In this document: piece by piece, positions 9,886 to 18,083 of the stretch
Position numbering within the stretch: the first letter of the stretch is position 1
Layout: each line of letters opens with the position of its first letter
From: Nevskia sp.
Lineage (GTDB): Bacteria > Pseudomonadota > Gammaproteobacteria > Nevskiales > Nevskiaceae
DNA length: 32,074 nucleotides
Direction of reading: 5' to 3'
NCBI RefSeq assembly: GCF_023266035.1
Contig: NZ_JAHFRY010000037.1
Coordinates: forward strand, 1 to 32,074
The notes under the pieces: model-generated
Seen by the model: only the letters and a program-made list of their open reading frames with translations
What the model was told of the DNA's origin: nothing
Databases searched by the model: none
Translations under genes and position numbers: made by a program

Positions 9886-10559
9886 TGGCGCGCTCCACGG
9901 CGGCCCGCGCGGCCAGCGGTGCCAGCGGGATCGGTGGTGGTGATCTCGCTTTCATCGAGATAGCGGTAAGTCTTGGCCAGCGCACTCATCCGCAGGGCAC
10001 CTCGACCGAGGCCCTGCTGCGCCGTGCCACCGGCCGGCTTGATCTCGACTTCATCGATGGTGACGATGCGCGGCAGCGCCGCGACGCCGCCGACGAAGGC
10101 ACCCATCTGGTGATAGCTGCCGGTGACCACGATCCGGTTCGGCACCTCGGCGTAGAAATCCTTGGGAATCTCCGTCTGCGGCTGGAACAGCTCTTCTTCC
10201 AGGCTCGACGCGACGCGCGTCTGCGAGATGTCGTTGAGCAGATTCTCGACCTCGGTCTTGCTCGGCAGCTGGCGCAGCATGGCGCCGAAATCGCGCTCCA
10301 TGGTTTCCAGCTGCGCCTTGTAGGCATCGAGGGCCGCGACCTTCTGCTGCTTCTTCTCGAACTCGGCACGCAAGGTCTGTTCGGTATGCTCTTCGACACC
10401 GAGCGTTTCGTACTCGGGCTTGAGGAACATCCAGACCCCGAAGCCGACCAGCACGATGAACGCCAGCACCGCAGCGCCGATATGCGCCCAGCGTGGCCAG
10501 GCGCCCGGATTCTTCAGGTCCAGCGCCTGCAGTTCGGCGAATGCCTCCTGAACGGTCAT
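9882..10559 (-). CDS. pilO: Type IV pilus inner-membrane protein PilO
   Basis: PilO is a bitopic inner-membrane protein that pairs with PilN in the pilus alignment subcomplex. The 225-residue protein has a cytoplasmic N-terminus and one membrane helix (IGAAVLAFIVLVGFGVWMFL, about 27-46). A coiled coil rich in Glu, Lys and Gln (about 55-100) and a periplasmic ferredoxin-like domain follow; the latter includes NRIVVTGSYHQMGAFVGGVA, a PilO hallmark. The C-terminal tail is basic and Gly/Ala rich. The start overlaps the pilN stop as ATGA and its own stop overlaps the pilP start, indicating strict coupling. Confidence 0.97.
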   Translation of the reverse strand: MTVQEAFAELQALDLKNPGAWPRWAHIGAAVLAFIVLVGFGVWMFLKPEYETLGVEEHTEQTLRAEFEKKQQKVAALDAYKAQLETMERDFGAMLRQLPSKTEVENLLNDISQTRVASSLEEELFQPQTEIPKDFYAEVPNRIVVTGSYHQMGAFVGGVAALPRIVTIDEVEIKPAGGTAQQGLGRGALRMSALAKTYRYLDESEITTTDPAGTAGRAGRRGARQ

Positions 10560-11158
10560 GGCTTCACCTCGGTGCGGCCTGAGGCACTGGCCGCGGCAGC
10601 GTCATTCGCCGAAGCCTTGGTCAGGTTGGTGACCTGCAGGGTGAAATCGCTGTTGCGCTGGCGGTTCTTTTCGCCAGTCTTGATCACCACCAGCTTCGGG
10701 TCCTTGAACCAGGGGCTGGAATCGAGGTTCTTCAGATACGCCGAGATGCGGCCGGACGATTCCGCCACGCCTTCGATGGTGACGTTCTGGCCGCTCTGCT
10801 TGATCGAGTTCAGATAGATGCCGTCGGGCAGCGTGTTGACGATCTCGTCGAAGAAATGGACGGTGGCCGAACGGCTTTCCTGCAGTTGCAGGATCACGTT
10901 CATCCGCGACACCAGATTGGCCTTGACCTTCTCCAGCTCCTCGATTTCCTTGATCTGCTTGTCGAGATCCTTGATCTGCGCGGTCAGGTACTGGTTGCGA
11001 TTCTGCTGGTGTTCGACCGCGCCAGTGATCGTCACATAGCCAAGCCCGAGCAGCGCCACCGCGGCGCCGACGCCGAGCCCGACCATGGTCAGGAATTCCT
11101 GGCGCCGTCGCGCGCGCCGGGCGGCGCGCCAATCGAGCAGATTGATCCGGGTTGTCAT
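10556..11158 (-). CDS. pilN: Type IV pilus inner-membrane protein PilN
   Basis: PilN binds the cytoplasmic actin-like PilM through its extreme N-terminus and pairs with PilO in the membrane. The N-terminus here, TTRINLLDWR, is the PilM-binding motif. A single membrane helix (about 27-46), a coiled coil (QYLTAQIKDLDKQIKEIEEL) and a periplasmic ferredoxin-like domain with LPDGIYLNSIKQ follow. At 200 residues the length is normal. The ATG at 11158 has an AGG upstream and lies 8 bp after the pilM stop. Confidence 0.97.
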   Translation of the reverse strand: MTTRINLLDWRAARRARRRQEFLTMVGLGVGAAVALLGLGYVTITGAVEHQQNRNQYLTAQIKDLDKQIKEIEELEKVKANLVSRMNVILQLQESRSATVHFFDEIVNTLPDGIYLNSIKQSGQNVTIEGVAESSGRISAYLKNLDSSPWFKDPKLVVIKTGEKNRQRNSDFTLQVTNLTKASANDAAAASASGRTEVKP

Positions 11159-11166
11159 GTCTGGAC

Positions 11167-12252
11167 CTAACTTTCCTGGTCGAAGGCGCGCAGCGCCAAT
11201 CCGGCTGCGATCAGCATCGACGCCTGGTCCTGACCGAGCTGCGCCGGCTTGGCGCGGGAATCGACATTCATCTTGGCGAACGGCTGAGCGATCACGCAGG
11301 GAATCTGCAGACGCTTCTGGATTGCCGCGTCGACACCTGGAATATGGGCGCAGCCACCGGCCAGAATCAGCTGGTCGATGACGTTGTGGCGCGAGGCGGC
11401 GGCGAAGAAGAACTGCAGCGCGCGATCGATCTGCTGAGCCATGTCGGCAATGAAATGACTCAGCACTTCGGCATCGTAATTGGCCGGCAGGTTGCCGAGG
11501 CGCGTGGCCTTGCCAGCCTCTTCGAAGCTCATGCCGTAGAACCGCATGATGTCCTCGGTCAGTTGCCGGCCGCCGAAGGACTGATCGCGGGTGTAGACGG
11601 TCTGCAGGTCGTGAAGCACCAGCAGCGAAGTCGTCGAGGCACCGACATCGACGATGGCAACGGTCTTGCCGACACCGAGCGCCGGCATCTGATGGGTCAG
11701 CAGTTCGCAGGAATTCTCGAGCGCGTAGGCTTCGATGTCGACGATCAGCGGGGTAAGGCCGGCAATCTCGAGTGCCGCGATCCGCGATTCGACCTGTTCC
11801 TTGCGGCAGGCGGCGAGCAGCACGTCGACGCTTTCCTTGTCATGGGCCGTGGGGCCAAGCACCTGGAAATCGAGATTCACTTCGTCGATCGGATACGGAA
11901 TGTACTGATCGGCCTCGGCCTTGATCTGCTCTTCCATGTCGTTGTCCTTCAAGGACGCGGGCATGGAAATGACCTTGCTGATCACCGAGGAACCGGCGAC
12001 CGCGACGGCGCATTGACGGTTGCGGGTGCCGGCCCGGTTCATCGCTTTCAGGATCACTTCGCCGACCGCGCGCGGATCGGCAATCTGGCGGTCGACGATG
12101 CAGTTCGGCGGCAGCAGTTCGATGGCGAAGGATTCAACGCTGTAGCGATCGCCGCGACGGCTCAACTCCAGCAGCTTGACCGCGCTGGATGAAATATCCA
12201 GACCGATCAGCTCCCGGCTCCGCCTTCCGAACAGCGACTGTTTGATCGACAT
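11167..12252 (-). CDS. pilM: Type IV pilus actin-like ATPase PilM
   Basis: PilM is a cytoplasmic actin/FtsA-like protein that docks onto PilN. The protein has 361 residues from the ATG at 12252, the usual length. LIGLDISSSAVKLLEL is the first phosphate motif, VAIVDVGASTTSLLVL the second, and LILAGGCAHIPGVDAAI the adenosine motif. I reject the longer frame to 12345 because MSIKQSLFGRR is the usual family N-terminus and TGGGGA precedes this ATG at a suitable distance. It is the first gene of the pil run and is transcribed divergently from ponA. Confidence 0.97.
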   Translation of the reverse strand: MSIKQSLFGRRSRELIGLDISSSAVKLLELSRRGDRYSVESFAIELLPPNCIVDRQIADPRAVGEVILKAMNRAGTRNRQCAVAVAGSSVISKVISMPASLKDNDMEEQIKAEADQYIPYPIDEVNLDFQVLGPTAHDKESVDVLLAACRKEQVESRIAALEIAGLTPLIVDIEAYALENSCELLTHQMPALGVGKTVAIVDVGASTTSLLVLHDLQTVYTRDQSFGGRQLTEDIMRFYGMSFEEAGKATRLGNLPANYDAEVLSHFIADMAQQIDRALQFFFAAASRHNVIDQLILAGGCAHIPGVDAAIQKRLQIPCVIAQPFAKMNVDSRAKPAQLGQDQASMLIAAGLALRAFDQES

Positions 12253-12559
12253 GTTGTCCCCACACACCCCAGTTGACGAGCCCTCGCGAACTGCGGCGGT
12301 CGGGCTTTGATGACGGCTTCCCGAGCAGGACTTAATATAGTCCATGTTGTTTACGCCGCAGCAACAACTTATTTGCCTAAGTGCCTGATGGGAGTCCCAA
12401 AGCAGGCGATGAAAGGTGAACCTTCAAGCGCCGCTGCGGGTGACCGGAAAGATCACCAGAAAGCTCTCCCCAGAGCCTGCAGTTTCCGGTCCATTACAGC
12501 GCATTTCCCAAGTCATTCGCCGGGCCATTCCCCAAGGCTTAATTCAGTGATCGAAACCC
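12253..12559. promoter_or_regulatory. Divergent ponA/pilM intergenic region
   Basis: This 307-bp gap must hold promoters for both directions. For pilM, a TATATT on the minus strand (12334-12339) has a TTGCTG 19 bp upstream (12359-12364), a poor-spacing sigma-70 candidate. For ponA I see no convincing promoter. On the ponA side there is a nested inverted repeat at 12442-12491, listed separately. No gene-sized frame here looks real. Confidence 0.4.
12442..12491. promoter_or_regulatory. Nested inverted repeat upstream of ponA
   Basis: Nine-base arms GACCGGAAA (12442-12450) and TTTCCGGTC (12483-12491) pair perfectly. Between them a smaller stem GCTCT/AGAGC (12463-12467, 12472-12476) closes a CCCC loop. 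If transcribed it would form a two-level structure about 70 nt before the ponA start. It could be a leader RNA structure or a protein-binding site; the sequence does not say which. Confidence 0.4.
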
Positions 12560-14992
12560 GTGTCTCCTGATCGACGCCGCCTCGTCGGCCGCATCGCCCT
12601 GATCAGCCTGCTGGTGTTGAGCCTTGCTGCCGCCGGCGGTTTTCTGATGCTGCGCGCCTGGGTGATGCCGCAACTGCCCTCGGTGGCAAGCCTGCACGAA
12701 ATCCGTCTCGGCGTGCCACTCCGGGTTTATACGCGGGACGGAAAACTGATCGGCGAGTTCGGCGCCGAACGGCGTGAACCGCTGACCTATGCGCAACTTC
12801 CCAAGCCGCTGGTGCAGGCTTTCCTGGCCGCAGAGGATGATCGCTTCTTCGAGCATTCGGGTGTCGATGTCGCTGGCCTTGCGCGTGCCGCCGTGGTGCT
12901 GGCCACCACCGGCCAGAAACGCCAGGGCGGTTCGACGATCACCCAGCAGCTGGCGCGCAACGTCTATCTGACCAACGAGCGCAGCTTCACCCGCAAGATC
13001 AAGGAAATCTTCCTGGCCCGGAAGATCGAAAGCGAGCTGAGCAAGGAGCAGATTCTCGAGCTGTACCTGAACCGCATCTTCCTCGGCAATCGCGCCTACG
13101 GTGTCGGCGCCGCGGCTTCGGTCTACTTCGGCCGCGAAGTCGGCAAGCTCACCGTCGGCGAGATGGCCTTGATCGCCGGCCTGCCGAAGGCCCCATCGCG
13201 CGACAACCCGCTGAACAACGCCGACCGCGCCAAGAATCGCCGTGACTACGTGCTGCGCCGCATGCACGATCTCGGCTATATCGACGACAGCGCCTGGAAG
13301 ACCGCCACCGCCGAACCGATCACCGCCTTCGAGCACCCGGCGCTGGTTGAAGTGGAAGCCAGCTATGTCGCCGAGATGGTTCGCGCCGAGCTGTATGCCA
13401 AGCATGGCGAAGCGACCTACACCGATGGCTATGTGGTGACCACGACGCTCGACTCGACCCGTCAGCTCGCCGCCAATGCCGCGCTCAGGGGCGGCCTGCT
13501 GGCTTACGAGGAGCGCCACGGCTTCAACGGCGCCGAAGCGAAACTGCCGCCCGCACTGCTGGCGACGCTGAACAGCAAGCCATCGTCACCGGAAGTGCTG
13601 GTGCAGCTGGCCGCACGGCCACCGGTGGCCGGCCTGCAGCCAGCCGTGGTGCTCAGCCTGACCCCGGAACTGCTGCGCGTGGTCACCGACAGCGGCGTCG
13701 TCGAACTGCCGAAGGCCGCGTTCGCCTGGGCCGGCTTCAACGAGAAACGGACGCTCGCCGCCGGCGACATCGTTCGCATTGCCAAGATCGGCAGCAACCT
13801 GAGACTGACCCAGATTCCCGAAGTGCAGGGCGCGTTCATCGCGCTCGATCCGCACGACGGCGGCGTGCAATCGCTGGTCGGCGGCTACGATTTCTTCCTC
13901 GGCAATTTCAACCGCGTGACCCAGGCACGTCGCCAGGTCGGCAGCGGTTTCAAGCCGTTTCTGTACACGGCGGCCTTGTCGAAAGGCTACACGCCCGCCT
14001 CGATCTTCCTCGACGCGCCGGTGGTGTTCACCTCCAGCGTCAACCCGGACGACGACTGGCGGCCCGGCAACTACGAAGGCAAGTTCCGCGGCCCGATGCG
14101 GCTGCGCGACGCGCTGGCGCTGTCGCGCAACCTGGTGTCGGTGCGCGTCGCGCAAGCGGTCGGCATCGAATACACGCGCGAGTTCGCCTCGCGCTTCGGC
14201 TTCGACAAATCCCGCCTGCCGGCCGATCTGACCGTCGCCCTCGGCAGCGCCTCGATGACGCCGATGGAGCAGGCACGCGCCTATGCCGTGTTTGCCAACG
14301 GCGGCTTCCTGATCGATCCCTACTTCATCGCCTCGATCACCGACGGCACCGGCCGCGAGGTATTCCACGCCCGGCCGAAGCTGGCCTGCCCGGCCTGCGA
14401 TGCGCCGCCGCCGGAACCCGTGCTTGATCCGGTCACCGGTCAGCCGGTCGCCGTTCCGGAGCCGCAGACAGTGGAAGTACCCGAAGCGCTGGTGCCGCCT
14501 GAAGATCGTGCACCGCGGGTGCTGGCATCGACGCTCGACTACCTGATCAGCAGCATGTTGCATGACGTGGTCACGCGCGGCACCGCGTCCCAGGTCAAAA
14601 GCCTTGGCCGCGATGATCTGGCCGGCAAGACGGCGACCTCGAACGACGAGACCGATGCCTGGTTCAACGGTTTTTCGACGACGCTGGTTGCCGTCGCCTG
14701 GGTCGGTTTCGACCAGCCGAAGCCGCTCGGCCGCGGCGAAGTCGGTGGCCGTGCGGCGGTGCCGATGTGGATGGACTACATGAAGACCGCGCTGAAGGGC
14801 GTGCCACAGCTGAAGCAGCCGAGGCCGCCGGGGCTGACCGATATCGCGATCAATCCGGCCACCGGCAAGCTGGTGGCCGGTGGCACACCGGGTTCGCTGT
14901 CCGAGATCGTGCAGAGCGATCACCTGCCGCCACCGGATGACGGCATCAGCCCTTACGGCAATCCGGACAATGCCGCAGCCGACATTTTCTGA
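12560..14992 (+). CDS. ponA: Penicillin-binding protein 1A (glycosyltransferase/transpeptidase)
   Basis: This bifunctional class A enzyme polymerises and cross-links peptidoglycan. At 810 residues it has the normal length. An N-terminal membrane anchor (about 9-32) leads into the GT51 domain, with AAEDDRFFEHSG (catalytic Glu92), GGSTITQQLARN and RKIKEIFLA. An OB-like insertion of PBP1a type follows. The transpeptidase domain has SGFK (Ser462, Lys465), SRN (Ser522) and the third motif as K690-T-A rather than the usual KTG. The start is a GTG at 12560 with a weak ribosome site; no better in-frame start gives the membrane anchor. It is divergent from pilMNOPQ, the classic gammaproteobacterial arrangement. 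Its stop overlaps the next gene's start by one base. Confidence 0.96.
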   Translation: MSPDRRRLVGRIALISLLVLSLAAAGGFLMLRAWVMPQLPSVASLHEIRLGVPLRVYTRDGKLIGEFGAERREPLTYAQLPKPLVQAFLAAEDDRFFEHSGVDVAGLARAAVVLATTGQKRQGGSTITQQLARNVYLTNERSFTRKIKEIFLARKIESELSKEQILELYLNRIFLGNRAYGVGAAASVYFGREVGKLTVGEMALIAGLPKAPSRDNPLNNADRAKNRRDYVLRRMHDLGYIDDSAWKTATAEPITAFEHPALVEVEASYVAEMVRAELYAKHGEATYTDGYVVTTTLDSTRQLAANAALRGGLLAYEERHGFNGAEAKLPPALLATLNSKPSSPEVLVQLAARPPVAGLQPAVVLSLTPELLRVVTDSGVVELPKAAFAWAGFNEKRTLAAGDIVRIAKIGSNLRLTQIPEVQGAFIALDPHDGGVQSLVGGYDFFLGNFNRVTQARRQVGSGFKPFLYTAALSKGYTPASIFLDAPVVFTSSVNPDDDWRPGNYEGKFRGPMRLRDALALSRNLVSVRVAQAVGIEYTREFASRFGFDKSRLPADLTVALGSASMTPMEQARAYAVFANGGFLIDPYFIASITDGTGREVFHARPKLACPACDAPPPEPVLDPVTGQPVAVPEPQTVEVPEALVPPEDRAPRVLASTLDYLISSMLHDVVTRGTASQVKSLGRDDLAGKTATSNDETDAWFNGFSTTLVAVAWVGFDQPKPLGRGEVGGRAAVPMWMDYMKTALKGVPQLKQPRPPGLTDIAINPATGKLVAGGTPGSLSEIVQSDHLPPPDDGISPYGNPDNAAADIF

Positions 14993-15648
14993 TGAGCCGG
15001 CGCAGCACCCCCAACAGCAGTCACGGCAGCGATCTGAGCCGTGAAGTGATCGCCGAAACGGCGCGGATCATCTGCGAGGAAGACGTGCTCGACTACCGCA
15101 GCGCCAAGCTGAAGGCGTTGCAGCGGCTCGGCCTCAGCAGCCGTGGCGCGCTGCCGGACAACGCCAGCATCCAGGCCGCGGTGATCGAGTACCAGCGGAT
15201 CTTCGGCGGCAGTGATTACGCCGGCCACCTGATCGCCATGCGCCGCGCCGCCGTGCAGGCGATGAAGCTGCTGCAGTCGGGCTTCTCACCTAGGCTGGTC
15301 GGTGCGGTGGTCAGCGGCGCGATCACCGCGGCGCACCGCGTGCAGATCCACGGTTTTGCCGATCGTCCCGAGACGCTCGATTTCTTCCTGCAGGATCGCG
15401 GCATCCCGTTCGAACAGGACGAGCGCGACTACCGCTACCCGGATGGCAGCGAAGTGCCGGTGCCGCTGGCCCGCTTCGAGGCCGGCGAGATCGGCATCGA
15501 CATCGCGATGTTCGGGCTCGACGATCTGCGCCGCACGCCGCTGTCACCGAGCGATGGCCTGCCGATGAAGCGCCTGAATCTGGCTGACGCCGAAGCGCTG
15601 GCAGCCATCGGCGTCGACGCGATACTCGGCGGCTCGACGCCCAGCTAG
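14992..15648 (+). CDS. Conserved protein of unknown function coupled to ponA
   Basis: The ATG shares its A with the ponA TGA, so translation is probably coupled. The 218-residue protein is soluble, with no signal or membrane segment. Residues about 15-80 look helical (EVIAETARIICEEDVLDYRSAK, LKALQRLGL). The middle reads SPRLVGAVVSGAITAAHRVQ, then IHGFADRPETLDFFLQDRGI, then a charged segment and ADAEALAAIGVDAI at the end. I recall similar gammaproteobacterial proteins annotated as hypothetical or nucleotidyltransferase-like, but I cannot verify this and see no clear catalytic triad. A strong terminator follows it. The gene is real; the function is unknown. Confidence 0.88.
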   Translation: MSRRSTPNSSHGSDLSREVIAETARIICEEDVLDYRSAKLKALQRLGLSSRGALPDNASIQAAVIEYQRIFGGSDYAGHLIAMRRAAVQAMKLLQSGFSPRLVGAVVSGAITAAHRVQIHGFADRPETLDFFLQDRGIPFEQDERDYRYPDGSEVPVPLARFEAGEIGIDIAMFGLDDLRRTPLSPSDGLPMKRLNLADAEALAAIGVDAILGGSTPS

Positions 15649-15687
15649 ACAGTCTCGGTTAGCGAGTTGGTGAGAAGCGCCGCAACG

Positions 15688-15717
15688 AAAAAGGCCAGCT
15701 CGAAAGCTGGCCTTTTT
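15688..15717. terminator. Bidirectional intrinsic terminator
   Basis: A 13-bp perfect stem, AAAAAGGCCAGCT and AGCTGGCCTTTTT, encloses a CGAA loop. With A-runs on one side and T-runs on the other, it can stop transcription of the ponA run on the plus strand and of gltA on the minus strand, which converge here. Confidence 0.93.
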
Positions 15718-15733
15718 CTGCTGCCTCAGACGA

Positions 15734-17023
15734 TCAGCGCGTCGAGATCGCCTGATATTCCCGCACCGGCGCGCCGGTGTAGACCTGACGCGGACGGGCG
15801 ATCTTCAGGCCGGCCGGATCGGCGTTCATCTCGTTCCAGTGCGCGACCCAGCCAACGGTGCGGGCGATCGCGAACATCGGCGTGAACATGTTCACCGGGA
15901 TGCCGAGGGCCTTGTAGATGATGCCCGAGTAGAAATCGACGTTCGGGTACAGCTTGCGCGACTTGAAGTAGTCGTCGTTCAGCGCGATCTCTTCCAGCTT
16001 CATCGCCAGCTCGAGCTGCGGATCGTCGATCTTCAGCTCCTTGAGCACCTTGTGGCACTGCTCGCGGATGATCGTCGCGCGCGGATCGAAGTTCTTGTAC
16101 ACGCGATGGCCGAAGCCCATCAGGCGGACGCCGGAATTTTTGTCCTTGACCTTGTCCATGAAGGTCTGGACGTTCTTCACGTCGCCGATTTCCTCGAGCA
16201 TCCTCAACACGGCTTCGTTGGCGCCGCCGTGTGCCGGGCCCCAGAGCGCAGCAATGCCGGACGAAATCGCAGCATACGGATTGGTACCGGTCGAACCGGC
16301 CATACGCACGGTGCTGGTCGAGGCGTTCTGCTCGTGATCGGCGTGCAGGATGAACAGCACGTCCAGCGCCTTGGCGGCGACCGGATTGATCTCGTAATCC
16401 TCGGCCGGCACCGCGAACATCATGTGCAGCAGGTTCGAGCTGTAATCGAGCGAGTTCTTCGGATACATGAACGGCTGGCCGAAGTACTTCTTGTAGGCGG
16501 CGGCCGCGATCGTCGGGATCTTGGCGATCATCCGGTGGGCAAAGATCTCGCGATGCTTGGGATCCTTGTTGTTGGTGGTGTCGTGATAGAACGCCGACAG
16601 CGAACCGACGATGCCGGTGAGCATCGCCATCGGATGCGCGTCGTAGTTGAAGCCCTTGTAGAAGCTCAGCAGCGACTCGTTGATCATCGTGTGGCGACGG
16701 ATCGAGGCGTCGAAGTCTTCGAGTTCGGTCTTGTTCGGCAGCTCGCCGTGCAGGATCAGGTAGGCGACCTCGATGAACGAGGAGTGATTCGCCAGCTGAT
16801 CGACCGGATAGCCGCGATACAGCAGGACGCCCTTGTCGCCATCGATGTAGGTGATCGCGCTCTTGCACGAGCAGGTCGACGTGAAGCCGGGATCGTAGGT
16901 GAACAGATCCATCTTGTCGTAGACCTTGCCGACATCGGCGCCAGCCGGCCCCAGCGTGCCTTTCACCAGCGGCAGATCGACCTTCTCGCCAGTTTCGTTG
17001 TTCAGCAGGCTGTAGCTCGTCAT
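15734..17023 (-). CDS. gltA: Citrate synthase, type II
   Basis: This enzyme condenses acetyl-CoA with oxaloacetate at the entry to the TCA cycle. The 429-residue length matches the hexameric, NADH-inhibited gram-negative type (E. coli 427). The N-terminal domain with [19 protein letters not shown] is typical of that type. Catalytic segments [30 protein letters not shown] and PNVDFYSGI (active-site Asp) are present. I choose the ATG at 17023, with GGAGA at good spacing, over an ATG at 17113 that would add 30 unconserved residues. It is probably a single-gene unit, closed by the terminator at 15688-15717. Nothing is odd. Confidence 0.98.
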   Translation of the reverse strand: MTSYSLLNNETGEKVDLPLVKGTLGPAGADVGKVYDKMDLFTYDPGFTSTCSCKSAITYIDGDKGVLLYRGYPVDQLANHSSFIEVAYLILHGELPNKTELEDFDASIRRHTMINESLLSFYKGFNYDAHPMAMLTGIVGSLSAFYHDTTNNKDPKHREIFAHRMIAKIPTIAAAAYKKYFGQPFMYPKNSLDYSSNLLHMMFAVPAEDYEINPVAAKALDVLFILHADHEQNASTSTVRMAGSTGTNPYAAISSGIAALWGPAHGGANEAVLRMLEEIGDVKNVQTFMDKVKDKNSGVRLMGFGHRVYKNFDPRATIIREQCHKVLKELKIDDPQLELAMKLEEIALNDDYFKSRKLYPNVDFYSGIIYKALGIPVNMFTPMFAIARTVGWVAHWNEMNADPAGLKIARPRQVYTGAPVREYQAISTR

Positions 17024-17270
17024 CGCATCTTCTCCGTCGGACTGTTGGGACGGCATTGCGTCCCGCAAGAAATGTGCAGTGCCGCAATCAATCCGCACAA
17101 AAGCCCAGTGCACACCGTGGGAGGTGGCAGAAGGGTCTTGGGGGATTTCCCGGCGAGTCCGGCAAGCATAACGATTTTCGGTGTCCTTCGGCCATAGTCT
17201 GGCTCGATCAAAACACCGGAAGCCTGTGTTTTCCTGCGCTCAGCGCGAACCGGACCCAGCAAGGGACACA
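17024..17270. promoter_or_regulatory. gltA upstream region
   Basis: About 250 bp separate gltA from the rpmE terminator. The region must contain the gltA promoter. I looked for -35/-10 pairs on the minus strand and found only weak candidates, such as a TTATGC box with no matching -35. I see no gene, repeat or clear operator here. Confidence 0.4.
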
Positions 17271-17296
17271 AAAAAGCCGCCCGAGGGCGGCTTTTT
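17271..17296. terminator. Intrinsic terminator after rpmE
   Basis: A 12-base arm AAAAAGCCGCCC pairs with GGGCGGCTTTTT around a minimal GA centre (effectively a 4-nt loop after opening one pair). It lies 24 bp beyond the rpmE stop in the direction of rpmE transcription, with the required U-tract. Confidence 0.92.
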
Positions 17297-17320
17297 CACA
17301 GCGTACGGCTTGAAGACCGC

Positions 17321-17560
17321 TCAGGAAGCGTAGCGCTTGCGGAACTTGTCGATACGGCCGCCGATGTCGGCAACCTTCTGCTTGCCCGTGTAGAACGGGT
17401 GCGAAGCGCTGGACACGTCCAGGTTCAGCAGCGGATAGGTCTTGCCGTCGATCACGATCGTTTCACGCGGCTTCAGCGTGGTACGGATGATGAAGGTCTT
17501 GTCGGCGGAGTTGTCCTTGAAGGCAACTTCGGAATATTCGGGATGGATGTTGGGCTTCAT
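17321..17560 (-). CDS. rpmE2: 50S ribosomal protein L31, type B
   Basis: This is a 79-residue ribosomal protein of the large subunit. MKPNIHPEYSEVAFKD, DVSSASHPFYTGKQK and GGRIDKFRKRYAS identify the type B (zinc-free) form. No cysteine is present, unlike the C+ zinc-binding type A. In many bacteria type B is the Zur-controlled paralogue. Here no Zur-like site is evident upstream, and this may be the only copy, which the window cannot show. A GAGGA ribosome site precedes the ATG and a strong terminator follows. Confidence 0.97.
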   Translation of the reverse strand: MKPNIHPEYSEVAFKDNSADKTFIIRTTLKPRETIVIDGKTYPLLNLDVSSASHPFYTGKQKVADIGGRIDKFRKRYAS

Positions 17561-17656
17561 GGCGTCCTCGGAGGTTGGTGCCTACCGGACAGCGGAGGGC
17601 GAAAGGACGCGGATTCTAATGAACTGGCCGGATCGAGGCAAGTGCGCTGCCCGAGT

Positions 17657-18055
17657 TCAATCGTTTTCGGCTTCGACGTCGACCGTGTGCTCTTCCATAT
17701 CGTCCGAAATCCAGACCCGCACCGTCATCGGCCGGCAGCAGACGCTGCAGTCCTCGCTGTAGGTCTGCGAGCCGGCGCTGAGATCGATGGTCAGCGGAAT
17801 GATCTCCCAGCAGGCCGGACAGGTGACCTTGGTTTCTTCGAGGATGCCACTGTCTTCGGCGTCATCGACCGCTTCGACGACTTCCTTGACGCTGATCGTG
17901 TATTCCTCGTCCTCGTCGACCAGCAGCCGCACCGTCATCGGCGAGTCGCAGACACAGCATTCCTCGACCCAGGTTTTCGAACCCTTGTCCGGATCGACCG
18001 TCAGCGGGATCGATTCGTGGCAGGCCGGGCAGATGACTTCAGCTTCTTCGCGCAT
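17657..18055 (-). CDS. Double CPXCG-motif cysteine-rich protein
   Basis: The 132-residue acidic protein contains two tandem copies of the small Cys-rich CPXCG domain, which normally stands alone in a protein of about 60-70 residues. Copy one (about 9-45) has CPACHESIPLTVDPDKGSK and ECCVCDSPMTVRL. Copy two (about 79-112) has CPACWEIIPLTIDLSAGSQ and DCSVCCRPMTVRV. Each copy has two CxxC pairs suited to binding zinc or an iron-sulfur centre. An acidic linker joins them and another closes the protein. The nucleotide sequences of the copies are also similar, so the duplication is internal to the gene. It follows hemW by 28 bp. The biochemical role of the family is unknown. Confidence 0.88.
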   Translation of the reverse strand: MREEAEVICPACHESIPLTVDPDKGSKTWVEECCVCDSPMTVRLLVDEDEEYTISVKEVVEAVDDAEDSGILEETKVTCPACWEIIPLTIDLSAGSQTYSEDCSVCCRPMTVRVWISDDMEEHTVDVEAEND

Positions 18056-18083
18056 GGTCGGTAGTGCGGAGTTGGAGGCAGGA

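Noticed and set aside
15839-17197. 452-codon plus-strand frame over gltA
   Set aside because: It is the mirror of citrate synthase, with strongly biased His/Arg/Val content and no ribosome site.
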